DNA of 25,977 nt from Dokdonella_A sp039926025 (GCA_039926025.1 JBDSXV010000154.1:1-25977); one strand, 5' to 3'; positions 12,742 to 21,261 are shown, counted from the first letter of the stretch. Numbers and translations: made by a program. Notes: generated from the sequence alone by a model not told the origin.

Positions 12742-13427
12742 GGTTTTGCGGAAGACTTGTCGCTGTCGTCGCGCACGTCGACATGCACGCCTTCGAGGCG
12801 CGTCGAGCCGATTTGCAGGACGGCTGCATCGGCACTGCCGTTCAGGGGAGGAATCAGGGCGCCGACATTCGCTTGCGCGCGAATCTGCGTGAGCCATGCG
12901 GTCACGTCGCCGGCGCTGGCGAAATCCAGTGTCACGCCTTGCGCAACGGGCTGGCCGCCCGCGGTGACGGTGCCATCGTCGATGTGCAGCGAAAAGCGCA
13001 CATCCGGCGGCGCTGATGTCGATGGTGGTTGCGCGTTCGACCAGGCCTTGAGTGCATCGAGATCGAGCGTCGGCTTGATCAGGCGGACGTGCTCGATGTC
13101 GTAGCGGTCCGCCCACAATGTTCGCAATGGCAGCGTGACTTCGAGCGAATCGGCTTGCACGAACGCAGCGGACGCCGATGCCTTCAGTGAGGGATGCGGC
13201 AGCACCAGATGCAGCTTCGGCCACAGTTCGTAGTGAGCGCCGTCGCCGATGACGAGTTCGGCGCCGAGCGCGCTGCGCGCCTTGTCGATGAGCAGGGCGG
13301 TCAGATGATCCGTGCGCGTGAACCAGCGCAGCGTGATCGCAGCGGCGATGACGAGCACCAGCAGAACGGACAACGCGATGTGCCAGCGTCGAAACCGGCG
13401 CGGACGCTTTGCCTGCGACTCAGGCAT
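12738..13427 (-). CDS. AsmA-like membrane-anchored periplasmic protein
   Basis: ATG at 13425-13427 (MPESQAKRPRRFRRWHIALSV) overlaps the end of ftsY by 8 bp. After a basic N-terminus comes one transmembrane helix (~17-36), then HLTALLIDKARSALGAELVIGDGAHYELWPKLHLVLPHPSL, which matches the N-terminal AsmA pattern (L...L....G....I.G.....P...L...). Short beta-strand repeats follow (FVQADSLEVTLPLRTLW, DIEHVRLIKPTLDLDAL). At 229 residues it is much shorter than E. coli AsmA and ends with LEGVHVDVRDDSDKSSAKP. AsmA-like proteins are linked to outer-membrane lipid transport and assembly; this short form is uncharacterised as far as I know. Confidence 0.7.
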   Translation of the reverse strand: MPESQAKRPRRFRRWHIALSVLLVLVIAAAITLRWFTRTDHLTALLIDKARSALGAELVIGDGAHYELWPKLHLVLPHPSLKASASAAFVQADSLEVTLPLRTLWADRYDIEHVRLIKPTLDLDALKAWSNAQPPSTSAPPDVRFSLHIDDGTVTAGGQPVAQGVTLDFASAGDVTAWLTQIRAQANVGALIPPLNGSADAAVLQIGSTRLEGVHVDVRDDSDKSSAKP

Positions 13428-14538
13428 TGCCGCCGAGCGCCGCCGGCAGCAAGCCGTCGACGAAAGCCCTGGCATCGAACACGCGCAGGTCTTCGGCACT
13501 TTCGCCGAGACCGACGTAGCGGATCGGCAGCCCGAACTCGCGTGCAAGCGCGAATACGATGCCGCCTTTCGCCGTGCCATCGAGCTTGGTCACGACCAGA
13601 CCTGTCACACCGATCGCCTGGCCGAATTGGCGCACCTGGCTGATTGCGTTCTGGCCGGTGGTGCCATCGATGACGAGCAGCGCCTCATGCGGCGCATCGG
13701 GGTCGAGCTTGGCCAGCACGCGGCGAATTTTTGACAGTTCGTCCATCAGTCCTGACTGGGTATGCAAGCGGCCCGCGGTGTCGGCGATCAGCACGTCGGT
13801 GCCACGCGATCGTGCGGTCTGCAATGCATCGAAGATCACGCTGGCCGAATCCGCGCCCGAGCCTTGCGAAATCACGGGCACCTGGTTGTGCGCACCCCAG
13901 CTTTGCAGTTGCTCAACCGCGGCAGCCCGAAACGTGTCGCCGGCTGCGAGCAGCACGCTGCGTCCTTCCGATTTGTAGCGATGGGCGAGCTTGCCGATCG
14001 TGGTGGTCTTGCCGACGCCGTTGACGCCGACGATAAGCAGGACGAAGGGCGTGTGGCCGCCAACATCGAGCGGTCGCTCGACGGCATGCAGTCGGCTGAC
14101 GAGATCCGTGCGCAGCGCCGCGAGCAACGCACTCACGTCAGCGAACTCGCGCTTGCCGACGCGCACGCGCAGGAGTTCCACCAGTTCGGTTGCGGTGGCG
14201 ACACCGACATCGGCCGTGATGAGGCAGGTTTCGAGCTCATCGAGAAACGCGTCGTCGAGTACCGGATGGCGGACGAACAATGAGGACAAGCCGCGCGCGA
14301 AGCCACTGCCGGAAAGTCGTTCGCGCCAGGAGCGCTTTACCGGTGGCGCAATCTCGTTTGGCGCCGATTGCGCGGATTGCGCGGCTTCGGCATCGGCAGG
14401 TTCGCGGCCGCTTTCCGTCGCCGCTTCGGCCACGCGGGCCGCGATCGGCGCAGGAGTCGCCAGCGCATCCGCGCTCGGCAGCTCGGCGGGTGCAGGCTTC
14501 TCTTCGGTCGCCGGTTTCTTCTTCCAGAACTTCAGCAT
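13420..14538 (-). CDS. ftsY: Signal recognition particle receptor FtsY
   Basis: The 372-residue protein has an acidic/Ala-rich A domain of ~70 residues, then the N domain (SWRERLSGSGFARGLSSLF, DELETCLITADVG) and the G domain: GVNGVGKTTT (171-180), DTFRAAAVEQLQ (201-212), DTAGR (253-257) and TKLDGTAKGG (317-326). It ends with the family's GLGESAEDLRVFDARAFVDGLL. FtsY is the GTPase receptor docking SRP-ribosome complexes at the inner membrane. It is the first gene of a minus-strand operon and divergent from rsmD with a 59-bp gap. The ribosome-binding site is weak. Confidence 0.98.
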   Translation of the reverse strand: MLKFWKKKPATEEKPAPAELPSADALATPAPIAARVAEAATESGREPADAEAAQSAQSAPNEIAPPVKRSWRERLSGSGFARGLSSLFVRHPVLDDAFLDELETCLITADVGVATATELVELLRVRVGKREFADVSALLAALRTDLVSRLHAVERPLDVGGHTPFVLLIVGVNGVGKTTTIGKLAHRYKSEGRSVLLAAGDTFRAAAVEQLQSWGAHNQVPVISQGSGADSASVIFDALQTARSRGTDVLIADTAGRLHTQSGLMDELSKIRRVLAKLDPDAPHEALLVIDGTTGQNAISQVRQFGQAIGVTGLVVTKLDGTAKGGIVFALAREFGLPIRYVGLGESAEDLRVFDARAFVDGLLPAALGGNA

Positions 14539-14597
14539 CGCTTGCGAATTGGGTCAGAATGCAGGTCGTCCATGCTAACACTGGCACTGCCGGCTCG

Positions 14598-15188
14598 ATG
14601 TCGAAAGCGAATCTGAAAACCAATACGGGTACCCTGCGCATCGTCGCTGGCAGCTTGCGCGGCTCACGTCTGAACGTGCCGGGCATGCAAGGCCTGCGAC
14701 CGACGCCCGATCGCGTGCGCGAGACCTTGTTCAACTGGGTCGCCCCGACGATTGCCGGTGCGCGCTGCCTCGACCTGTATGCCGGCACCGGCGCGCTCGG
14801 TATCGAGGCGATGTCGCGCGGCGCTGGCGAGTGCGTGCTGGTCGAACGCGACCGCGGGTTGTGCAAGCTGCTGCAGGACAACCTCACGCGCCTGCAGGTG
14901 GCCAATGCCAAGGTCATCAATGACGACGTGGGCGGCTTCCTCGCGACGCCGGGGGCGCCGTTTGACCTGGTCTTTCTCGACCCGCCGTTCGGCGCCAACC
15001 TGTGGGCCGCGTCCGCACAGCAACTGGAGCAGGGTGGCTGGTTGCGGCCAGGCGCCTTCGTCTACGTCGAGGCCGCGCCGGAGGCGGATTTCGCGCTGCC
15101 GCCGACCTGGAGCCTGCATCGCGAAGGCCACGCCGGCGCGGTCCGCTTCGCACTCTATCGTCGCCTGCCCGCTGATCCGCTAAGCTAG
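14598..15188 (+). CDS. rsmD: 16S rRNA (guanine966-N2)-methyltransferase RsmD
   Basis: ATG 14598 gives 196 residues starting MSKANLKTNTGTLRIVAGSLRGSRL, the usual RsmD N-terminus. The upstream extension of the frame lies over ftsY and is rejected. Motifs: RPTPDRVRETLFNWV (35-49), SAM-binding LDLYAGTGALGIEA (58-71) and catalytic DPPFG (128-132). It methylates G966 of 16S rRNA during 30S assembly. The ftsY/rsmD divergence and the downstream coaD reproduce a common gammaproteobacterial neighbourhood. Confidence 0.96.
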   Translation: MSKANLKTNTGTLRIVAGSLRGSRLNVPGMQGLRPTPDRVRETLFNWVAPTIAGARCLDLYAGTGALGIEAMSRGAGECVLVERDRGLCKLLQDNLTRLQVANAKVINDDVGGFLATPGAPFDLVFLDPPFGANLWAASAQQLEQGGWLRPGAFVYVEAAPEADFALPPTWSLHREGHAGAVRFALYRRLPADPLS

Positions 15189-15219
15189 CCGGCATCTTCG
15201 GGCGGGATGACGGTTCCAC

Positions 15220-15732
15220 ATGGCGACTACGCAGCAGCGCGCGCGCATCGCGGTGTATCCGGGTACGTTCGACCCGATCACCAATGGTCATATCGACCTG
15301 GCCAGCCGTGCGTCGCCGCTGTTCGATCGCGTCATCGTTGCGATTGCCGACAGTTCGAGCAAGAGCCCCACGTTCAGGCTGGACGAGCGCATCGCGCTGG
15401 CACGCACCGCGTTGACCGGCGTGGCCAATGTCGAAGTGCTCGGATTCGCGGCCTTGCTTGCGGATTTCGTCGAAGAGGTCGGTGCCGGGGTGATCCTGCG
15501 CGGTCTGCGCGCGGTGTCCGATTTCGAGTACGAGTTCCAGCTTGCGAGCATGAACCGGCACTTGATTCCCGCAGCGGAAACCCTTTTCCTGACGCCGGCG
15601 GAGCAATACAGTTTCATTTCCTCGTCGCTGGTGCGCGAAATCGCGCGCCTCGGTGGCGACGTTTCCGCGTTCGTCCACCCGGCGGTACAGCTGGCGCTGC
15701 GAACGCGCTATTTGAATTCAACCAAGAGGTAG
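15220..15732 (+). CDS. coaD: Phosphopantetheine adenylyltransferase CoaD
   Basis: The 170-residue protein (usual length ~160) carries the nucleotidyltransferase motif GTFDPITNGH (15-24), RGLRAVSDFEYEFQLASMNR (94-113) and ISSSLVREIA (133-142). It catalyses the fourth step of coenzyme A synthesis, joining ATP and 4'-phosphopantetheine to make dephospho-CoA. It is 31 bp after rsmD and 6 bp before the lipoprotein gene. TAAGCT at 15180-15185 might be a -10 box, but this is weak. Confidence 0.97.
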   Translation: MATTQQRARIAVYPGTFDPITNGHIDLASRASPLFDRVIVAIADSSSKSPTFRLDERIALARTALTGVANVEVLGFAALLADFVEEVGAGVILRGLRAVSDFEYEFQLASMNRHLIPAAETLFLTPAEQYSFISSSLVREIARLGGDVSAFVHPAVQLALRTRYLNSTKR

Positions 15733-15738
15733 CAAGCC

Positions 15739-16248
15739 ATGCGCAAGATTCTCTCGACCATCGCCCTCGTCTGCGTCGCGACCATCGCGCTGAGCGCATG
15801 CGGCCAGGATGAAAAACCCAAGCAGGAAGCCGCGGATGTGGCGCCGGTGGTATTGCCGATGCCGACCAATGCGACCGACAAGAACGCGTGGAAGGCCTAC
15901 CTGGTCAGCGTTGTCACCGCGAACATGCAGGGCGTGAAGAGCAATCATCCCTACATGTACTTCGTGCCCGGTGGTGATGACGACGCATCCAAGGCCGACC
16001 GCAACAACCAGCTCGAGAATGTGCGGGGCATCGTGGGTCGCGGCGTCCTGCCCGGCAACATGCTGGCGTTCGGCGGTCCGGTTTCAAGCGTCACGTCACA
16101 GCTGGTCGTCGATGCATTCAAGGACGTGCAAGCGGGTTCCTTCAAGGATGTCGTGGTGCTGTTCGTCGGCACCAAGGCTGACTCGGAGGCCATCAAGCAG
16201 CAGTTGGCCAGCTCGCAGGCGATCATCCGCATCGTCGAAACGAAGTAA
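15739..16248 (+). CDS. Putative lipoprotein of unknown function
   Basis: The 169-residue product begins MRKILSTIALVCVATIALSACGQ, a signal peptide with a clear lipobox (LSAC), so Cys21 should be lipidated. The +2 residue is Gly, compatible with outer-membrane sorting. The mature part contains AWKAYLVSVVTANMQGVKSNHPYMYFVPGGDD and GNMLAFGGPVSSVTSQLVVDAFKDVQAGSFKDVVVLFVG, suggesting an alpha/beta fold. I do not know a characterised homologue. It starts 6 bp after coaD and is probably co-transcribed. Confidence 0.8.
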   Translation: MRKILSTIALVCVATIALSACGQDEKPKQEAADVAPVVLPMPTNATDKNAWKAYLVSVVTANMQGVKSNHPYMYFVPGGDDDASKADRNNQLENVRGIVGRGVLPGNMLAFGGPVSSVTSQLVVDAFKDVQAGSFKDVVVLFVGTKADSEAIKQQLASSQAIIRIVETK

Positions 16249-16304
16249 GCGCAGCCGCTGCGCATCGCCTTCGAGACGCCGGCCGCGATGAGCGCGCCGG
16301 CGTC
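16249..16304 (+). terminator. Two adjacent hairpins after the lipoprotein gene
   Basis: GCGCAG-CCG-CTGCGC (16249-16263) and a long stem GACGCCGGC...GCCGGCGTC (16275-16304), extendable inward with CGCG pairs. Neither is followed by a T-run, so this may be an mRNA-stabilising or weak terminating structure. Confidence 0.45.
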
Positions 16305-16348
16305 CAGATTCAAGGGTGCGCCGCGCGACATGCGGTAAGCTCCCGCAC

Positions 16349-16606
16349 ATGTCCCTGAAAATCACCGACCAGTGCGTCAATTGCGACGTCTGCGAACCCG
16401 TCTGTCCAAACAAGGCGATCAGCCTCGGCGTGGAGTTCTACGAAATCGCCCCGGACCTGTGCACCGAATGCGTCGGTCATTACGACGAACCGCAGTGCGT
16501 GATCGTGTGCCCGGTCGAATGCATCTTCACCGATCCGCAGCATCCGGAATCGTCCGAACAGTTGCTGGCAAAATACACGCGCCTGACGCGCGAGGACATC
16601 CCATGA
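16349..16606 (+). CDS. YfhL-type 2[4Fe-4S] ferredoxin
   Basis: ATG 16349 (MSLKITDQCVNCDVC) is chosen over upstream in-frame codons. The 85 residues hold C9-x2-C12-x2-C15-x3-C19-P and C38-x2-C41-x8-C50-x3-C54-P, plus C58. The long loop between C41 and C50 (VGHYDEPQ) and the extended C-terminus mark the YfhL/Alvin-type 'long' ferredoxins, which have low-potential clusters. It is a soluble electron carrier with unknown partner. TAAGCT at 16336-16341 ends 7 nt before the ATG and would give a nearly leaderless mRNA. It overlaps ggt as ATGA. Confidence 0.92.
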   Translation: MSLKITDQCVNCDVCEPVCPNKAISLGVEFYEIAPDLCTECVGHYDEPQCVIVCPVECIFTDPQHPESSEQLLAKYTRLTREDIP

Positions 16607-18279
16607 AGCTCATCGTGCTGGTCGTTTCTGTCTTGGCCTGCTGCACGCACCTGGCGCTCGCTGCCGAGGCGCCGGGGCGGGCTGCGATCTCCAGCGCGCA
16701 TGTCCTGGCAACGCAAGCCGGATTCGATGCTCTCGATGCCGGCGGCAATGCATTCGATGCTGCCGTCGCCGTGGCGGCGACACTGTCGGTCGTCGAGCCA
16801 CAAAGTTCAGGCATCGGCGGCGGCGGGTTCTTCCTCGTGCGCCGCGCGTCGGATGGCAAGGAAGTGATGATCGACGCGCGCGAAACGGCGCCTGCGGCGG
16901 TCGATCCGAACGATTACGTCGATGCGAAGGGACAGCCCGATCGGGACCACGCATTGAACGGCCCACTGTCCGCGGCAATTCCAGGGGAGCCAGCCGCGCT
17001 CGTCTGGATGGCGAAACATTACGGGCGCATTCCGCTGGCCAAATCGCTCGCGCCAGCGATCCGCATCGCGCGCGAAGGGTTCAAGCCTGACGAGCGTTTC
17101 CTGCGAGGGCTGCCGCGGGTGGGCAAGATCATGAAGCGCTATCCGGCGTCGGCCGCACTGTATCTGCAGGACGGCAAACCACCGGAGCCAGGCTGGACGT
17201 TTCGTACGCCCGATCTAGCGCGTTTGCTGGAATCGCTCGGTGCCGAAGACGAAGCAGCGTTTTATCGCGGCAAGTTCGCCAAGCGGCTGGTCGACGGTGT
17301 GCGTGCCGCCGGCGGTCGCTGGACGCTCGATGACCTCGCGAAATACACCGTCAAGGAGCGCGAGCCGCTCGCGTTCGAGTACGGACAATGGCATATCGTG
17401 ACTGCGCCGCCACCGTCGTCGGGCGGCATAGCGCTCGCGGAAATGCTCAACATGCTGTCGGGTTACGATTTGCACAAACTCGATCGCGTCCATCGCATCC
17501 ACACGATCGTCGAGACGATGCGTCGCGCTTACCGAGACCGCGCCGAATATCTCGGCGATCCCGACTACGTGAAGATGCCGATTGCGGAACTGACGAGTCC
17601 GCTGTACGCGGCTGGCCTGCGCGCGTCGATCCATCCGGACAAGGCGACGCCGAGCGACATGCTGCCCGGTTACATGGCGCCGCCGGAGAGCATGCACACC
17701 TCGCACTTCTCGATCATCGACAAGGAGGGCAACCTCGTCTCCGCGACACAGACAGTGAACACCACCTTCGGTTCCAAGTTCGTCGTGCCCGGTACCGGTT
17801 TCGTGCTCAACAACGAAATGGACGATTTCGCGCTTGTCGCCGGCAAGCCGAATGCCTACGGCCTGCTCGGCAACGACAACAATGCGCCGAAGCCCGGCAG
17901 CCGGCCGCTGTCGTCGATGACGCCGAGCTTCGTCGTCGGCAAGGACAGAATCGGTGTGCTCGGGACGCCAGGTGGCAGCTATATCATCACGATGGTGCTG
18001 GAGGGGATTCTGTCGTTCGTCGACGGCGAGTTGCCGCAAGCGATCGTCGCGCATCCGCGCTATCACCATCAATACCTGCCCGACGAAATATCGGCAGAGA
18101 AGGGCGCGTTCAGTGCTGAAGAGCAGACGGCACTGCAGGCGATGGGTTACAAGCTCGACATCGCCGCGAGCACCTGGCCGTTCGGTTTCATGAATGTCGT
18201 GAGCTGGGACCGCAAGACGGGCGAGATGCACGCCGCAGCGGATCCGCGCGGGGTTTCCGGCAGCGGTATCGTAAAATAG
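16603..18279 (+). CDS. ggt: Gamma-glutamyltransferase (periplasmic Ntn hydrolase)
   Basis: ATG 16603 overlaps the ferredoxin stop. The 558-residue precursor has a signal peptide (MKLIVLVVSVLACCTHLALA). The large subunit includes GGNAFDAAVAVAATLSVVEPQSSGIGGGGF and IDARETAP. Autocleavage should occur before Thr366 (MHTSHFSIIDKEGNLVSATQTVN), which becomes the N-terminal nucleophile of the small subunit. Downstream are NNEMDDF, PGSRPLSSMTPSFV and GTPGGSYIITMVLEGIL, all typical. The enzyme cleaves the gamma-glutamyl bond of glutathione and transfers it to water or amino acids. Length and motifs are complete. Confidence 0.97.
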   Translation: MKLIVLVVSVLACCTHLALAAEAPGRAAISSAHVLATQAGFDALDAGGNAFDAAVAVAATLSVVEPQSSGIGGGGFFLVRRASDGKEVMIDARETAPAAVDPNDYVDAKGQPDRDHALNGPLSAAIPGEPAALVWMAKHYGRIPLAKSLAPAIRIAREGFKPDERFLRGLPRVGKIMKRYPASAALYLQDGKPPEPGWTFRTPDLARLLESLGAEDEAAFYRGKFAKRLVDGVRAAGGRWTLDDLAKYTVKEREPLAFEYGQWHIVTAPPPSSGGIALAEMLNMLSGYDLHKLDRVHRIHTIVETMRRAYRDRAEYLGDPDYVKMPIAELTSPLYAAGLRASIHPDKATPSDMLPGYMAPPESMHTSHFSIIDKEGNLVSATQTVNTTFGSKFVVPGTGFVLNNEMDDFALVAGKPNAYGLLGNDNNAPKPGSRPLSSMTPSFVVGKDRIGVLGTPGGSYIITMVLEGILSFVDGELPQAIVAHPRYHHQYLPDEISAEKGAFSAEEQTALQAMGYKLDIAASTWPFGFMNVVSWDRKTGEMHAAADPRGVSGSGIVK

Positions 18280-18299
18280 TCCCCTGATACTTCAATCTG

Positions 18300-19172
18300 A
18301 TGAAAATGAAACTCTGGTCGATCCTCGGCAACTCGCAAAAACTCGATGGCGGCGCGATGTTCGGCAACGTGCCGCGCGGCATGTGGGAGCGCTGGATCGT
18401 GCCCGATGCAGAGGGGCGGATTCCGCTCGCTTGCCGCGCGCTGCTGGTCGAGGGGCTGAATGGCAAGAACGTGCTGTTCGAGACCGGTATCGGCGCTTTT
18501 TTCCAGCCCAAGCTGCGCGAGCGATTCGGTGTGCGTGAGTCGCATCATGTACTGCTGGATTCTTTGCGCACGGCGGGTTTTTCGCACGAAGACATCGATG
18601 CAGTCGTGCTGTCGCACCTGCATTTTGATCATGCGGGCGGCTTGATGGCGGCGTGGGAAGAAGGCAAGCCGGCGTCCTTGCTATTTCCGAAAGCAACGTA
18701 TCTGGTTGGCGAGGAATGCTGGCAGCGTGCGCTGCATCCGCATCCACGCGACCGCGCCTCGTTCATTCCCGACCTGCAGCCCTTGCTCGAAGCCTCGGGC
18801 CGGCTCGAACGCGTGCAGGGCGCGCGTTCGCCGACACTTGGCATGCAGGTGCGTTTCACCTATTCGAGCGGTCACACACCGGGTTTGATGTTGTCCGAGA
18901 TCACGGGCAGCGAAAGCGCCGGTATCGCATTCTGCGCCGACCTGATTCCCGGCCGGCCTTGGGTGCACCTGCCGGTGACGATGGGTTACGACCGCTTTCC
19001 CGAATTGCTCATCGACGAAAAACGCGCGTTCCTGGACGACAAGCTGGCACGCGACATGCGCCTGTTCTTCACCCATGACGTGGGTTGCGCGAGTGCGCGC
19101 GTGACGCGCGATGCGACCGGACGTTACGGGACGACCGACGAGCAGGCCGAGCTCGCAGGCGTGGCGGCCTGA
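18300..19172 (+). CDS. MBL-fold metallo-hydrolase
   Basis: This 290-residue cytoplasmic protein has the metallo-beta-lactamase signature LSHLHFDHAGG (HxHxDH at 106-111), GHTPGLMLSEI with the third His, FCADLIPGRPWVHLP with the bridging Asp, and a final FFTHD His. An insertion between motif 2 and 3 (PKATYLVGEECWQRALHPHPRDRASF) resembles quorum-quenching-lactonase/AhlD-like and YflN-type hydrolases. The substrate cannot be told. There are two possible ATGs (18300, 18306) and no obvious ribosome-binding site. The stop overlaps the next ATG (TGATG). Confidence 0.9.
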   Translation: MKMKLWSILGNSQKLDGGAMFGNVPRGMWERWIVPDAEGRIPLACRALLVEGLNGKNVLFETGIGAFFQPKLRERFGVRESHHVLLDSLRTAGFSHEDIDAVVLSHLHFDHAGGLMAAWEEGKPASLLFPKATYLVGEECWQRALHPHPRDRASFIPDLQPLLEASGRLERVQGARSPTLGMQVRFTYSSGHTPGLMLSEITGSESAGIAFCADLIPGRPWVHLPVTMGYDRFPELLIDEKRAFLDDKLARDMRLFFTHDVGCASARVTRDATGRYGTTDEQAELAGVAA

Positions 19173-19876
19173 TGGCGCGCGCGCGACGCAAGAAACGATC
19201 GCCGTCGATGCTGGTCGTGGCGCTCGTCCTCGTGGCGATTGCTGCGGCTGCATGGTTTGTCCTGCAGCGATACCCGCATGTGCTTCGGCTTGACAGCACG
19301 CCGGTCGCGACGACGACCGCGGCCATATCAAGCGAGCGTGTCGATCCCGCAAATGACGGTCACCGTATCTCCATCAGCGGCAACCTGAAGGTCGCCAGGC
19401 CAGTGCGTGATCCGCAGCTGGGCATCAACGCTGACGCGGTCGCCTTGCTGCGCACGGTCGAGATGCTGCAATGGCGCGAATGCGGAGCGCCAGCCGGTTG
19501 CGACTACGAGCTGCAATGGTCGCAGCAGCCGGTGGATTCGAGCGGGTTCAAGAAGGGGCACGAGAATCCGGCGCATCTGCCGTTCTTGAGCGCGCGATTC
19601 CTTGCGGATGACATTCGCCTCGGCGCATTCAAGGTGGATGTGGCGCTTGCTACGGTCGTCACGGAATCCACTGCGTTGGCGGTGCATGTCGCGCAGCTGC
19701 CGCCCAATCTCGCGGCGACGTTTCGCGACCATGAGGGCGCGCTGTACGCGGGCGCCGACCCCGATCATGGTGCCGTCGGTGATCTGCGCGTGAGCTATCG
19801 CGTGGTTCCGGCGGGCCAAGTCCACTTCACCGCCATCCAGGAAGGCGATCACCTGAAGTCGCCGCCGGTCCACTGA
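19172..19876 (+). CDS. TMEM43-family membrane protein, short form
   Basis: ATG 19172 overlaps the MBL stop. After a basic start (MARARRKKRSPS) comes one transmembrane helix (~14-31), then a long outside domain. Residues after ~60 read GHRISISGNLKVARPVRDPQLGINADAVALLRTVEMLQWREC, then YELQWSQQPVDSSGFKKGHENP, the conserved TMEM43/LUMA core (LRR.VEMYQW.E; W....DSS.F....H.NP). GDLRVSYRVVPAGQVHFTAIQEGDHL is also typical. Family members normally continue with several C-terminal membrane helices; this one stops at 234 residues right after that strand. Two Cys (ECGAPAGC) are inserted in the motif region. Either a genuine short form or a 3' truncation. Confidence 0.75.
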   Translation: MARARRKKRSPSMLVVALVLVAIAAAAWFVLQRYPHVLRLDSTPVATTTAAISSERVDPANDGHRISISGNLKVARPVRDPQLGINADAVALLRTVEMLQWRECGAPAGCDYELQWSQQPVDSSGFKKGHENPAHLPFLSARFLADDIRLGAFKVDVALATVVTESTALAVHVAQLPPNLAATFRDHEGALYAGADPDHGAVGDLRVSYRVVPAGQVHFTAIQEGDHLKSPPVH

Positions 19877-19902
19877 TCCGCACCCATTCCCGAGGAATTC
19901 TC

Positions 19903-20304
19903 ATGCACATCACCGGAATCTACGTCGCACTCGCCACCTTGCTGGTGCTGATCCTCGCGGGTCGCGTTTCGACCGCGCGCGGCACCGCCAAGGTAGGGCT
20001 GGGCGACGGTGGCAATCCCGAGTTGTTCCGGCGCATCCGCGCGCACGCGAATGCGGTCGAGAATCTGCCGCTCGCGCTACTGCTGCTGTTGATGCTCGAA
20101 CTCAACCAGACCCAGGCATTGTGGCTGCATGTATTTGGCTGTGTTCTCATCGTCGGTCGCATCGCGCATGCGATCGGCATGGCGATGTCATCGAAGGAAA
20201 GTGTCGGGCGCTTTGTCGGTACCTTGCTGACCTGGGGCGTCATGCTGGTGATGGCGGTATTGCTGTTGTGGCAGTGGGTAGCGTTCAGCGCCGTGGTGCG
20301 TTGA
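19903..20304 (+). CDS. MAPEG-family membrane protein
   Basis: The 133-residue protein starts after GAGGAATTCTC. It has four predicted membrane helices (ITGIYVALATLLVLILAG; ENLPLALLLLLMLEL; LWLHVFGCVLIVGRIAHAIGM; FVGTLLTWGVMLVMAVLLLWQWVAF) and the MAPEG signature: GGNPELFRRIRAHANAVENLP followed by GRIAHAIGM. Eukaryotic relatives act on glutathione or eicosanoids. Bacterial members such as YecN have no established substrate. Proximity to ggt is suggestive for glutathione-linked chemistry but is inference. Confidence 0.92.
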   Translation: MHITGIYVALATLLVLILAGRVSTARGTAKVGLGDGGNPELFRRIRAHANAVENLPLALLLLLMLELNQTQALWLHVFGCVLIVGRIAHAIGMAMSSKESVGRFVGTLLTWGVMLVMAVLLLWQWVAFSAVVR

Positions 20305-20321
20305 GTCGAAGCGTCGCCGAT

Positions 20322-20349
20322 TTGATCTTTGTTTCTGCGTCCATAAAAT
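20322..20349 (+). promoter_or_regulatory. Promoter of the interrupted DUF2167 gene
   Basis: TTGATC (20322-20327) and TAAAAT (20344-20349) are separated by 16 bp. AAGGA at 20355-20359 follows as ribosome-binding site for ATG 20368. The signals are intact although the gene is interrupted. Confidence 0.6.
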
Positions 20350-20367
20350 CACTCAAGGAAGTCTCCC

Positions 20368-21261
20368 ATGCGCGGAATCCACGCCGTCTTATTCGCCTGT
20401 GCGCTCGGCGCAACTACGGTCGCGTTCGCCCGATCCGATGCAGACGGCACGGACGAGTCGAGCAAGGTCAAGCAATTCCTCAGCCAGTTGCACTATCAGT
20501 CCGGCACCATCTAGGTTCCCGAAGCCGGCGCCACGCTGAAGCTGGTGCCCGAATATCGTTATCTCGGTGCGCAGGACGCGCAAAAGGTGCTGGAAAAACT
20601 GTGGGGCAATCCGCCCGATTCCGATGTGCTCGGCATGATCCTGCCGCAGGGCGAAGCGACCTTGCGCAACGAAGGCTCCTGGGCGGTGGTGGTCACCTAT
20701 TCCAGCGACGGCTTCGTTTCAGACGAGGAAGCGGCCAAGACCGACTACGACAAGATGCTGAAGGACATGCAGGGAGACACGCGCGAGGCGAACGCGGAGC
20801 GCAAGAAAGAGGGCTACGATGAAGTCGAGCTGGTCGGTTGGGCAACAAAGCCGCACTACGACCACGCCGACAACAAGCTCTACTGGGCCAAGGAGCTGGC
20901 ATTTGGCGGCCGCGCCGATCACACCCTCAACTACGACATTCGTGCGCTCGGTCGCAAGGGTTACCTCAGCCTCAATGCGATTGCCGACATGAGCCAGTTG
21001 CCGCGCGTGGAAGAAGGGATGCAGCGCGTGCTCGGCATGACCGAGTTCGATCCCGGCAGCCGCTATGCCGACTTTGACAAGAACACGGACAAGATCGCAG
21101 CCTACGGCATCGCCGCGCTTGTCGCGGGTGGTATTGCCGCCAAGGCGGGTTTGTTCACCAAACTTTTTGTCATGCTGCTGGCAGCGAAGAAGGTGATCCT
21201 CCTCGGTCTGGCGGCAGCAGGCGGCGTCATTGGCAAGCTGTTCAAGCGCAAGGCGCGCTGA
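20368..21261 (+). pseudogene. DUF2167-family membrane protein interrupted by an in-frame amber codon
   Basis: From ATG 20368 the frame gives a signal peptide (MRGIHAVLFACALGATTVAFA) and ...SQLHYQSGTI, then TAG at 20512-20514, then continues without shift as VPEAGATLKLVPEYRYLGAQDAQKVLEKLWGNPPDSDVLGMILP. That is the conserved DUF2167 sequence. One C-to-T change (CAG to TAG) explains it. The remainder is intact: WAVVVTYSSDGFVSDEEAAKTDYDKMLKDMQ, LVGWATKPHYDHADNKLYWAKELAF, and C-terminal helices (AAYGIAALVAGGIAAKAGLFTKLFVMLLAAKKVILLGLAAAGGVIG). GTG 20545 could restart translation but without a signal peptide. Single lesion, so recent, suppressed, or a sequencing error. Function of the family unknown. 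Confidence 0.85.

Noticed and set aside
11671..13224. Longer MutY start (517 codons)
   Set aside because: The extension lies over the AsmA-like gene in another frame and has no similarity to MutY; GTG 12741 starts at the family position.
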